A stretch of DNA of 12,863 nucleotides from Flectobacillus sp. (GTDB taxonomy: Bacteria; Bacteroidota; Bacteroidia; Cytophagales; Spirosomataceae): NCBI GenBank assembly GCA_029865665.1, contig JARXAV010000205.1:1-12863 (forward strand), in the 5' to 3' direction. The translations under genes and the position numbers were made by a program. Below are positions 1-6,907 of the stretch, in pieces. Below the pieces are notes generated by a model. The model saw only the letters and a program-made list of their open reading frames with translations. It was not told the origin of the DNA and did not search any database. Position 1 is the first letter of the stretch. Every line of letters begins with the position of its first letter.

Positions 1-25
1 AACTGGTAAAAATACAAAATAGAAT

Positions 26-57
26 ATTGGTATTCTGAGATTTACAGAGTAATTTTG
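26..57 (+). promoter_or_regulatory. Predicted atpD promoter, Bacteroidota sigma-A type
   Basis: A -33-like ATTG at 26-29 is followed after 20 bases by TAATTTTG at 50-57, an exact match to the Bacteroidota -7 consensus TAnnTTTG. Transcription would begin near 62-65 and leave a leader of about 70 nt before the atpD ATG. It indicates that atpD-atpC has its own transcript rather than depending on an upstream atp operon. Seen by eye only. Confidence 0.6.
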
Positions 58-103
58 CAGTCAAATGCTGGGATTCATACCTTTTTTAGTCCCAAACACT
101 TGA

Positions 104-1648
<1,545 letters not shown>

Positions 1649-1661
1649 AGTTTAAGGGTAC

Positions 1662-1731
1662 ATGAGTTTATGAGTTTAAGGTTTATAGCCATAAAACTCA
1701 TAAACTTGAAACTCATAAACTCATAAACTTT
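1662..1731 (+). repeat. Octamer-based inverted repeat in the atpD-atpC spacer
   Basis: Copies of ATGAGTTT (1662-1669, 1670-1677) face copies of its reverse complement AAACTCAT (1694-1701, 1709-1716, 1717-1724), with the degenerate units AAACTTGA (1702-1709) and AAACTTT (1725-1731) between and after them. The arms 1664-1686 and 1700-1722 can fold into a hairpin of about 23 bp with three mismatches and a loop of about 13 nt. The repetition allows the arms to pair in several registers. No T-run follows, so it does not resemble an intrinsic terminator. It fills almost the whole spacer and ends 6 bp before the atpC ATG, so an RNA hairpin here could affect atpC translation or message stability. That role is inference. 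Confidence 0.8.
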
Positions 1732-1737
1732 GAAAAA

Positions 1738-1968
1738 ATGACATTAGATATCATTACTCCCGACCAAAAAGTGTTCTCTGGCGAAGTAGAAGTAGTTACT
1801 TTACCAGGTACAAATGGCTCTTTCCAAATTTTGAAAGACCACGCCCCAGTAGTTTCTACCTTGGGCAAAGGCACTTTGTTAGCTGATAAGCAAGCATTTG
1901 TGATTGACGGTGGTGTAGTTGAAGTTGCCAATAATAAAGTATTAGTTTTAGCTGAAGCTTTGTTATAA
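1738..1968 (+). CDS. atpC: F1Fo ATP synthase subunit epsilon, short form
   Basis: Epsilon is part of the rotor stalk of F1 and couples rotation of the c-ring to the catalytic beta subunits. The 76 residues correspond to the N-terminal beta-sandwich domain only, with the family features FSGEVE (13-18), the DHAP turn (34-37) and GGVVEV (58-63). The sequence stops where the E. coli protein (139 aa) continues into the two C-terminal helices that inhibit ATP hydrolysis. Short epsilon subunits are known in the Bacteroidota/Chlorobi group, so this is probably the natural length and not a truncation. No frameshifted remainder follows, because a terminator begins 20 bp after the stop. The gene is co-directional with atpD and probably co-transcribed with it. 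Confidence 0.93.
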   Translation: MTLDIITPDQKVFSGEVEVVTLPGTNGSFQILKDHAPVVSTLGKGTLLADKQAFVIDGGVVEVANNKVLVLAEALL

Positions 1969-1988
1969 GCAGCAATTACCAACAATAT

Positions 1989-2028
1989 AAAAGCGGCATA
2001 GATTGAAAAATCTATGTCGCTTTTGTTT
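1989..2028 (+). terminator. Intrinsic terminator of atpD-atpC
   Basis: A 16-bp stem (1989-2004 with 2009-2024, one G-U pair) is closed by the GNRA-type tetraloop GAAA, and the stem base is A4/T4 with further T residues after it. It lies 20 bp after the atpC stop and ends the unit. The T-rich end is on the plus strand. Confidence 0.9.
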
Positions 2029-2207
2029 TATATCAACTTCCCTTCAATAGCTCTACGTACTCGTACAAAATTAATTGATGTTTATTTTTCTTGTCAAAGA
2101 CTAATAGCAAGATTATTAAATCCAAAATTTAAAATTCATAATTTTGCTTTATTACTTATAACTATTTTATTATCAATAAATTAAATACGCTGTTATGCCA
2201 TTGCAGA

Positions 2208-2239
2208 TTTGGGATAGTTCTTCAAAACAAATATCTTTA
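2208..2239 (+). promoter_or_regulatory. Predicted promoter of the DUF1569-like gene
   Basis: TTTG at 2208-2211 is followed after exactly 20 bases by TATCTTTA at 2232-2239, seven of eight positions counting the two free ones against TAnnTTTG. It would start transcription near 2245, about 35 nt before the ATG at 2281. Confidence 0.5.
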
Positions 2240-2280
2240 TGTAGAAAACGGATTATCTCACTAAACAAACCACTGAAAAT

Positions 2281-2739
2281 ATGGCATACCCTTCTATCTT
2301 TGACTCCTCTACAACTGAGTCCATATTGACTCGAATTAGTAAGCTAACCGCCACCACCCCAGCCAAATGGGGAAAGATGAACGTCGGTCAAATGATGGCT
2401 CACTGTACTGTTCCTTATGAACAAATTTTTGGAGAAAACACCGACAGACCTCCTTTACTAATGCGTCTAATGGTTCAGTTATTTTTCAAAAAAGGGATAG
2501 TTAACGACGTTCCTTATAAACAGAATCTACCAACAGCTCCAAGTTTTGTAAAAGCTGAAACATACGATTTTGAACGAGAAAAAAGTAGATTAATCAACTA
2601 CATCAAGAATGTAGAAAAAATGGGAGAAGAAGCATTTGAAGGGATGAAATCAAATTCACTAGGAACACTCAAAGCAATCGAATGGAATAACCTTTTATAT
2701 AAACACTTAGACCATCATCTGAAGCAGTTTGGTGTGTAG
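2281..2739 (+). CDS. DUF1569-like / DinB-fold protein
   Basis: This 152-residue soluble protein has no signal peptide or membrane segment. The N-terminal third carries the pattern W-G-K-M-N-V-G-Q-M-M-A-H-C (30-42), and the C-terminal part has L-G-T-L-K-A-I-E-W (127-135) and H142-x3-H146. This arrangement is typical of the DUF1569 branch of the DinB four-helix-bundle superfamily. H41 with the H142/H146 pair could form the three-histidine metal site seen in DinB-fold proteins. Characterised superfamily members include bacillithiol- and mycothiol-dependent transferases, but most, including DUF1569, have no assigned reaction, so I give no function. It has its own predicted promoter and ends at a hairpin shared with the convergent gene, so it appears monocistronic. 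Confidence 0.8.
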   Translation: MAYPSIFDSSTTESILTRISKLTATTPAKWGKMNVGQMMAHCTVPYEQIFGENTDRPPLLMRLMVQLFFKKGIVNDVPYKQNLPTAPSFVKAETYDFEREKSRLINYIKNVEKMGEEAFEGMKSNSLGTLKAIEWNNLLYKHLDHHLKQFGV

Positions 2740-2746
2740 CAAAAGG

Positions 2747-2781
2747 AATGGGTTGCTCTCTCAGAAAAAGAGCAATCCATT
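2747..2781. terminator. Hairpin shared by two convergent genes
   Basis: Arms 2747-2759 and 2769-2781 form a 13-bp stem with one G-U pair and a 9-nt loop. It sits between the stop of the plus-strand gene (2739) and the stop of the minus-strand gene, whose last codon overlaps the right arm. T-runs are poor on both sides (CCTTTT on the minus strand), so termination efficiency is uncertain, but the position favours a bidirectional terminator. Confidence 0.65.
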
Positions 2782-3416
2782 TAGCATACTAATTTATCAA
2801 TTTGAGCCTTTAATCCTTTCAACATTCGATAAATATCAAACATCTCATCATCTACACAAGAAAAGTCTTTACTAATCGCATATTCATTGCCGACTAAAGC
2901 CATAAAGTACCAAGCTCTACCAATAATATAACAACCTAAAATAGGTTTACCATTATTATTAGAATGCTGAGCTGCTAACATCGCAATTAACGCCTGTCCT
3001 CTCGGATCTCCATTAGGGTCGGTTTGACGTTTGTACTCGCACAGGCAAAAGTAGGGAATTTTGGGATTTCGAAATCCTGTGGCAATCATTCCATCTACTC
3101 TTCCAACTAACTTATAATTTCCAATTTCGGCAGATAATTCTCTTTCCAGAAAATAAGAATATCGTTCATTGGAGATTTCGGAAAATACAATAAGTGGACT
3201 AATCAATTTATTTTCAAGCTCCACTTCATTCCAATCGTCTCCACCCAACGCAACATAGTGTTCACTCAGATTAGAGAGATAACGTGTTTCGTAGTCATCT
3301 GCCTGATATTCAAACGCTAATAGTTCTTCTAAGACAGGTAGTTTTCTAATTTGCTTTAACCCGAAGGTTTCCTCAATGCTATCTAAAGTCCAATCTCTAA
3401 AATTACTTATCTGCAT
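2781..3416 (-). CDS. PD-(D/E)XK nuclease-like protein, function unknown
   Basis: The 211-residue protein resembles a family of uncharacterised proteins common in Bacteroidota and also seen in cyanobacteria. The N-terminal part (about 1-60) is helical. Then come E-x-E-N-K-L-I-S-P-L (67-75), G-R-V-D-G-M-I-A (105-112), E-Y-K-R (127-130) and G-Q-A-L-I-A-M-L-A-A-Q (140-150). Spacing of E69, D108, E127-x-K129 and Q141 matches the PD-(D/E)XK fold, in which the acidic residues bind metal and the Lys assists hydrolysis. The following part (G-C-Y-I-I-G-R-A-W-Y-F, 161-171) is the conserved beta region of this family. Whether it cuts nucleic acid is not known. It lies downstream of the fba terminator, has its own -7 element, and no methylase, helicase or other defence gene is adjacent. 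Confidence 0.7.
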   Translation of the reverse strand: MQISNFRDWTLDSIEETFGLKQIRKLPVLEELLAFEYQADDYETRYLSNLSEHYVALGGDDWNEVELENKLISPLIVFSEISNERYSYFLERELSAEIGNYKLVGRVDGMIATGFRNPKIPYFCLCEYKRQTDPNGDPRGQALIAMLAAQHSNNNGKPILGCYIIGRAWYFMALVGNEYAISKDFSCVDDEMFDIYRMLKGLKAQIDKLVC

Positions 3417-3436
3417 GATTCCTAAATGATTTGAAA

Positions 3437-3444
3437 CAAATTTA
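3437..3444 (-). promoter_or_regulatory. Predicted -7 element of the PD-(D/E)XK-like gene
   Basis: The minus strand reads TAAATTTG here, an exact TAnnTTTG match, 20 bp before the ATG at 3416. The matching -33 position falls inside the fba terminator loop and has no clear TTG, so the promoter may be weak or need an activator. Confidence 0.45.
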
Positions 3445-3446
3445 CA

Positions 3447-3486
3447 TAAAAAAGCCTCTCAGAAATACATCTAAGAGGCTTTTTTA
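3447..3486 (-). terminator. Intrinsic terminator of fba
   Basis: Arms 3447-3459 and 3474-3486 form a 13-bp stem whose core is AGCCTCT/AGAGGCT, with a 14-nt loop. On the minus strand it is followed by TTTTTTATG. It begins 17 bp after the fba stop and separates fba from the gene downstream. The stem is symmetrical enough to work in both directions, but nothing on the plus strand needs it. Confidence 0.88.
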
Positions 3487-3503
3487 TGATTGTTTTACAA
3501 TCC

Positions 3504-4589
3504 TTATGCTAAGTATTGGTTTGCGTTAGCTGCGTTCAAATCTTCGAATGCTGCTTTCAAACGTGCAACGAATGTATCTTCGCCTTTACGTAACCAAACA
3601 CGTGGGTCATAGTATTTCTTGTTTGGAGAATCTTCACCCGTTGGGTTACCAATTTGTCCTTGTAAGTATCCTTCTTTCTCTTTGTAGAAGTTCAAGATAC
3701 CTTCCCAGAATGCCCATTGTAAATCTGTATCAATGTTCATTTTGATTGCACCATAAGAAAGAGCTTCACGGATTTCTTCACGAGAAGAACCAGAACCACC
3801 GTGGAATACGAAGTTGATTGGTTTCTCAGCAGTCAATGAATATTTTTCTTTGATAAACTCTTGAGAGTTATGTAAGATAACTGGAGATAATTTCACGTTA
3901 CCTGGTTTGTACACACCGTGAACGTTACCGAATGCTGCTGCAATCGTGAAACGGTGAGATACTTTGCTCAATTCTTCGTAAGCATAAGCTACTTCTGAAG
4001 GCTGAGTATATAATTTAGATGAATCAACGTCTGAGTTATCAACACCGTCTTCTTCTCCACCTGTTACACCTAATTCAATCTCTAAAGTCATGCCCATTTT
4101 AGCCATTCTTTCAAGATATTTAGCACAGATTTCGATGTTTTCTTCTAATGGTTCTTCCGAAAGGTCAATCATGTGAGAAGAGAACAATGGCTTTCCATGT
4201 TCTGCATAGAATTTCTCACCTGCATCCAATAAACCGTCTAACCAAGGTAATAATTTCTTAGCACAGTGATCTGTGTGTAAAATTACTTGAACACCATATA
4301 CTTCTGCCAATTGGTGAACGTGGTGAGCTCCTGAAATTGCACCAGCAATAGAAGCTTCTTGTTTTCCGTTTGGTAAAGATTTACCAGCATAGAATTGAGC
4401 TCCACCGTTTGAGAACTGGATGATTACTGGAGAATTAACCGCTTTAGCAGCTTCTAATACACCATTAACCGTATCAGTACCTGTAACGTTTACCGCAGGT
4501 AATGCAAATTGGTGTTGTTTTGCAATTTCAAACAGTTCTTGAACTGCATCACCATGTAAAACTCCTTTCTGAGTAGCTAAACTTGACAT
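3504..4589 (-). CDS. fbaA: Class II fructose-bisphosphate aldolase
   Basis: This enzyme cleaves fructose-1,6-bisphosphate to dihydroxyacetone phosphate and glyceraldehyde-3-phosphate, and runs in reverse in gluconeogenesis, in the cytoplasm. Counting from the ATG at 4589 the product has 361 residues, close to the 359 of E. coli FbaA. The Zn and catalytic residues are present with nearly the same numbering: HTDHCAKK (D107, H108), G-E-E-D (E179/E180), GNVHGVY (H224), FHGGSGSS (H263) and NIDTD (N285, D287). A longer reading from 4658 adds 23 residues rich in hydrophobic and aromatic residues that family members lack, so the internal start at 4589 is preferred. It stands alone between a divergent cysteine operon and its own terminator. 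Confidence 0.97.
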   Translation of the reverse strand: MSSLATQKGVLHGDAVQELFEIAKQHQFALPAVNVTGTDTVNGVLEAAKAVNSPVIIQFSNGGAQFYAGKSLPNGKQEASIAGAISGAHHVHQLAEVYGVQVILHTDHCAKKLLPWLDGLLDAGEKFYAEHGKPLFSSHMIDLSEEPLEENIEICAKYLERMAKMGMTLEIELGVTGGEEDGVDNSDVDSSKLYTQPSEVAYAYEELSKVSHRFTIAAAFGNVHGVYKPGNVKLSPVILHNSQEFIKEKYSLTAEKPINFVFHGGSGSSREEIREALSYGAIKMNIDTDLQWAFWEGILNFYKEKEGYLQGQIGNPTGEDSPNKKYYDPRVWLRKGEDTFVARLKAAFEDLNAANANQYLA

Positions 4590-4646
4590 AATTATAATTT
4601 TTCTTGTTAAAACGTAAAGTACGCAATAATGTGGATAATTGTAGCC

Positions 4647-4654
4647 CAAAAATA
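4647..4654 (-). promoter_or_regulatory. Predicted -7 element of fba
   Basis: The minus strand reads TATTTTTG, an exact TAnnTTTG match, 57 bp upstream of the preferred fba ATG at 4589. Transcription from here would start inside the extended reading frame that begins at 4658, which supports the shorter protein. No TTG lies 19-21 bp upstream. Confidence 0.4.
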
Positions 4655-4782
4655 ACAATTTCTCCTTGCTTTTTCTTTTTTTTACGAAAGATTATTTGGT
4701 GACAGCCCTCACAAGAGTCAAATACCACGAGAACACTATTTCTGCTTTTGTGAATTGCTCTAGTATATTCGGACTATTACCG

Positions 4783-4790
4783 TAATTTTG
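4783..4790 (+). promoter_or_regulatory. Predicted -7 element of the cysteine biosynthesis pair
   Basis: TAATTTTG matches TAnnTTTG exactly. The nearest TTG (4755-4757) is 25 bp upstream, longer than the usual 19-21, so the -33 is doubtful. The leader to the ATG at 4890 would be about 93 nt. Confidence 0.4.
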
Positions 4791-4797
4791 TTATTTA

Positions 4798-4817
4798 TAC
4801 GAATTAATTACTTCGTA
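4798..4817. promoter_or_regulatory. Small inverted repeat near the presumed start of the cysteine operon transcript
   Basis: TACGAA (4798-4803) and TTCGTA (4812-4817) form a perfect 6-bp inverted repeat with an 8-bp AT-only centre, just downstream of the predicted -7 element. The same hexamer occurs at 4683-4688. The position would suit a repressor site, but the repeat is short and could be chance. Confidence 0.25.
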
Positions 4818-4889
4818 AAAGTGTTCATTACTAGTTATTGAACCAACCATTTTCTGACGTAATATCGTTCATTTTTATTACATATTTCT

Positions 4890-5687
4890 ATGTTACCAAC
4901 AGATTTTTTAACTTCTCTGTGCCAAAAGCACTCCACTCCCCAAAGCTTCCCTTCTACTTCGGCGGTGAAGCTCTTATTTTCGGACATTATGTTTACGTTG
5001 TTCCCAGAACAAACGCAAAAACATTGTGGATGCTTGGAAGAGTTACAAGAGACATTCGATTTGTTGGAACAACGATTAACAGCTTTGTTAACCTCTATGC
5101 AAGAACACTTGGAGGAAGATGCAAACGTCATTGCAGCGAATTATATTCAAGGATTGCCTGAAATTTATCGGGTCTTATTAACCGATGTACAAGCAATTCT
5201 TTGGGGTGACCCTGCTGCTCAAAGTGAATATGAAGTCATTCGAGCATACCCCGGTTTTTATGCCATTACATTTTATCGTTTGGCTCATGCCTTAATGCAG
5301 TTCAATGTTCCTCTTTTACCTCGTATTTTGACGGAGTATGCTCACTCCAAAACAGGTATTGACATTCACCCTGGGGCTGAAATTGATGAATATTTCTTTA
5401 TCGATCACGGTACAGGAATCGTAATTGGAGAGACAACCCACATTGGCAAGCACGTTAAAATTTATCAGGGAGTTACCCTAGGAGCATTATCGGTTAGCAA
5501 AGAAATGGCTTCGATGAAACGTCACCCTACGATTGAAGATTCGGTTGTAATCTACTCTGGAGCAACCATTTTAGGAGGAGAAACCATCGTAGGTGCAAAC
5601 TCCATCATCGGCGGTAATGTGTGGCTTACCAAAAGCGTACCTCCCAAAACGAAGATTTACCATCAAGAACAAGTAAAAATATTTTAA
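4890..5687 (+). CDS. cysE: Serine O-acetyltransferase
   Basis: It transfers acetyl from acetyl-CoA to L-serine to make O-acetylserine, the first step of cysteine synthesis. The 265-residue protein has a helical N-terminal domain (about 1-145) with W-G-D-P-A-A (105-110), then a left-handed beta-helix of hexapeptide repeats (about 150-250). Catalytic residues align with E. coli D143, H158 and H193: GIDIHP (D158), IDHGTG (H173) and KRHPTI (H212). It ends in ...QVKIF soon after VPP, so it lacks the roughly 30-residue tail ending in Ile that E. coli CysE inserts into the CysK active site. The ATG at 4890 is the first in frame after a stop at 4860, and the N-terminus resembles Bacteroidota homologues. 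The sulfhydrylase gene follows after 57 bp. Confidence 0.92.
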   Translation: MLPTDFLTSLCQKHSTPQSFPSTSAVKLLFSDIMFTLFPEQTQKHCGCLEELQETFDLLEQRLTALLTSMQEHLEEDANVIAANYIQGLPEIYRVLLTDVQAILWGDPAAQSEYEVIRAYPGFYAITFYRLAHALMQFNVPLLPRILTEYAHSKTGIDIHPGAEIDEYFFIDHGTGIVIGETTHIGKHVKIYQGVTLGALSVSKEMASMKRHPTIEDSVVIYSGATILGGETIVGANSIIGGNVWLTKSVPPKTKIYHQEQVKIF

Positions 5688-5717
5688 AAAGCGAACGGCT
5701 TCTGGCACTACGCTTTT
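5687..5717 (+). other. Weak hairpin between the two cysteine genes
   Basis: AAAAGCG (5687-5693) and CGCTTTT (5711-5717) can form a 7-bp stem around a 17-nt loop in the 57-bp spacer. The loop is large and no T-run follows the last pairs, so it is more likely a processing or attenuation point, if anything, than a full terminator. Confidence 0.3.
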
Positions 5718-5744
5718 GCCTTTGCAACATTTATAAAAAGAAAA

Positions 5745-6632
5745 ATGGCTACATTATTAGATTTAGTAGGAAATACGCCCCTTGTCGAATTAAACAAAAT
5801 CAATCCAAATCCGAAGGTAAAAATCTACGGAAAATTAGAAGGCAATAACCCTGGTGGTTCGGTAAAAGACCGTGCGGCTTATGGTATGATTAAAGGTGCT
5901 TTGGAAAGAGGCGAAATTACTCCAGGAATTAAACTGATTGAGGCAACTTCTGGAAATACAGGAATTGCGTTGGCGATGATTGCCCGTTTATTTGATATTG
6001 ACATCGAATTGGTCATGCCCGAAAACTCTACTCGTGAGCGTGTCTTGACGATGGAAGCCTTTGGAGCAAAAGTAACCTTAACTCCTTCGGAAGTGGGTAT
6101 TGAAGGTTCTCGTGATTATGCAGAAGCAAGAGTAGCAGAAGGTGGTTATTTGATGTTAAATCAATTTGCGAATCCTGATAACTACATGGCTCATTACCAT
6201 TCAACTGGCCCAGAAATTTGGCGTGATACCAACCAAGAAGTTACGCACTTTGTGAGTTCAATGGGAACAACGGGGACAATTATGGGAACATCTAAATACC
6301 TAAAAGAAGTAAATCCTGCGATTCAGATTGTGGGTTGTCAGCCAAGTGAAGGGGCAAAAATCCCGGGGATTCGTCGTTGGCCTACGGAATATTTACCCAA
6401 AATTTACGACCCATCACGAGTAGATAGAATCATGGACATTTCGGAAGAGGAAGCTCGTTCGATGGCAAATACCCTTGCCCGTGTAGAAGGGGTTTTTGGC
6501 GGTATGAGTAGTGGCGGTGCTGCTTCTGCTGCAGTGCGTTTAGCTCAAGAATTAGAAAGTGGCGTTATTGTCTGCATCATCTGCGACCGTGGCGACCGTT
6601 ATTTGTCTAGTGATTTGTTTGGAGGGAATTAA
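5745..6632 (+). CDS. cysM: O-acetylserine sulfhydrylase B (cysteine synthase, CysM type)
   Basis: This PLP enzyme forms cysteine from O-acetylserine and sulfide; CysM-type enzymes also accept thiosulfate to give S-sulfocysteine. In the 295-residue protein the PLP lysine is K41 in GGSVKDR, the substrate loop is TSGNTG (68-73), the phosphate-binding loop is GTTGT (174-178), and SSGGA follows at 255-259. CysM rather than CysK is indicated by IPGIRRWP (206-213), E-Y-L-P (215-218) and CDRGDRYLS (280-288), which match the E. coli CysM active-site lid and C-terminal part closely. The protein lacks the last residues of E. coli CysM after the FGG segment, a small difference. It shares a unit with the upstream acetyltransferase gene and ends before a strong terminator, so the pair makes cysteine from serine. 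Confidence 0.96.
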   Translation: MATLLDLVGNTPLVELNKINPNPKVKIYGKLEGNNPGGSVKDRAAYGMIKGALERGEITPGIKLIEATSGNTGIALAMIARLFDIDIELVMPENSTRERVLTMEAFGAKVTLTPSEVGIEGSRDYAEARVAEGGYLMLNQFANPDNYMAHYHSTGPEIWRDTNQEVTHFVSSMGTTGTIMGTSKYLKEVNPAIQIVGCQPSEGAKIPGIRRWPTEYLPKIYDPSRVDRIMDISEEEARSMANTLARVEGVFGGMSSGGAASAAVRLAQELESGVIVCIICDRGDRYLSSDLFGGN

Positions 6633-6692
6633 GAAATAGGGAGTAATTTGTGAAAAGTAAAATCACGAATAGGAACATATTGAGTATACAAC

Positions 6693-6723
6693 AAAAAAGC
6701 CCCGCATTTTGCGAGGCTTTTTT
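6693..6723. terminator. Bidirectional terminator after cysM
   Basis: Arms 6693-6705 and 6711-6723 pair over 13 bp with one C-A mismatch and an ATTTT loop. A6 on the left and T6 on the right give a U-tract in both orientations. On the plus strand it ends the cysteine operon. On the minus strand it could stop read-through from the DUF1080 gene. Confidence 0.88.
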
Positions 6724-6762
6724 GCTTTTTAGAAGCGTATGATAGTAAAACGCCAATCAATA

Positions 6763-6770
6763 TACTTTTG
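6763..6770 (+). promoter_or_regulatory. Orphan -7-like element
   Basis: TACTTTTG matches TAnnTTTG exactly on the plus strand, downstream of the cysM terminator and facing no plus-strand gene. No TTG is found 19-21 bp upstream. It is listed because structured sequence follows at once (6777-6867). In AT-rich intergenic DNA such matches also occur by chance. Confidence 0.25.
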
Positions 6771-6776
6771 TTGCAC

Positions 6777-6828
6777 GTTTGAAAAATTATTAAATTATTT
6801 TTCAATTTGTTTTTATTTTTTTTCAAAC
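6777..6828. repeat. AT-rich nested inverted repeats
   Basis: GTTTGAAAAA (6777-6786) is repeated inverted as TTTTTCAAAC (6819-6828), and inside it GAAAAAT (6781-6787) pairs with ATTTTTC (6797-6803). The two pairings exclude each other. Low sequence complexity makes the significance modest. Confidence 0.5.
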
Positions 6829-6867
6829 CCTTATTTATAGGTCTCTGAGACCTGTAAATAGGGGTTT
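6825..6867. repeat. 43-bp near-perfect palindrome
   Basis: Arms 6825-6845 and 6847-6867 are complementary over all 21 positions, counting two G-T pairs, around a single central T at 6846. The outer part reads AAACCC...GGGTTT and the centre AGGTCTCTGAGACCT. Neither strand has a T-run after the stem, so it is not a standard terminator, although it lies 41 bp beyond the stop of the minus-strand DUF1080 gene. It shares the pattern AAACC-TTAT-AGGT with the palindrome at 9377-9409, which suggests one dispersed repeat family. Confidence 0.85.
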
Positions 6868-6907
6868 AAACGTTCTTGAAACGGATTGAAAATTGTTTAT
6901 CCTGTCC

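Larger units (their letters stand above)
1969..2280. other. Gene-free spacer between atpC and the DUF1569-like gene
   Basis: The stretch holds the atpC terminator (1989-2028) and a promoter-like pair (2208-2239) for the next gene. The middle part, about 2030-2200, is AT-rich with stops in all frames, and I see no gene, RNA fold or repeat in it. Confidence 0.6.
4590..4889. other. Divergent control region between fba and the serine acetyltransferase gene
   Basis: This 300-bp gene-free stretch serves two divergent genes. On the minus strand TATTTTTG (4654-4647) is a full -7 match for fba, without a recognisable -33. On the plus strand TAATTTTG (4783-4790) is the corresponding element for the acetyltransferase gene, followed by a small TACGAA/TTCGTA inverted repeat at 4798-4817. 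I see no riboswitch fold. Confidence 0.5.

Noticed and set aside
1662..1731. CRISPR-like repeats in the atpD-atpC spacer
   Set aside because: The 8-bp units abut without unique spacers and occur in both orientations. This is a hairpin, not an array.
1713..1985. 90-codon minus-strand frame opposite atpC
   Set aside because: It is the mirror of the atpC coding sequence and the repeat next to it, with no protein features of its own.
4590..4658. N-terminal extension of the aldolase from an ATG at 4658
   Set aside because: The extra 23 residues are absent from the family, and the predicted -7 element for fba lies inside this stretch. The ATG at 4589 gives the usual length and N-terminus.
4838..5161. 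Overlapping frames on both strands within the start of the serine acetyltransferase gene
   Set aside because: They overlap the acetyltransferase frame, which alone has clear family motifs; the others are shadows.
6629..6826. 65-codon frame on the minus strand after cysM
   Set aside because: It runs through the cysM terminator and AT-rich repeats, and its Lys/Asn-rich start reflects base composition.
6825..6867. Palindrome as an insertion-sequence end
   Set aside because: No transposase, target-site duplication or second matching end bounds a mobile element here.
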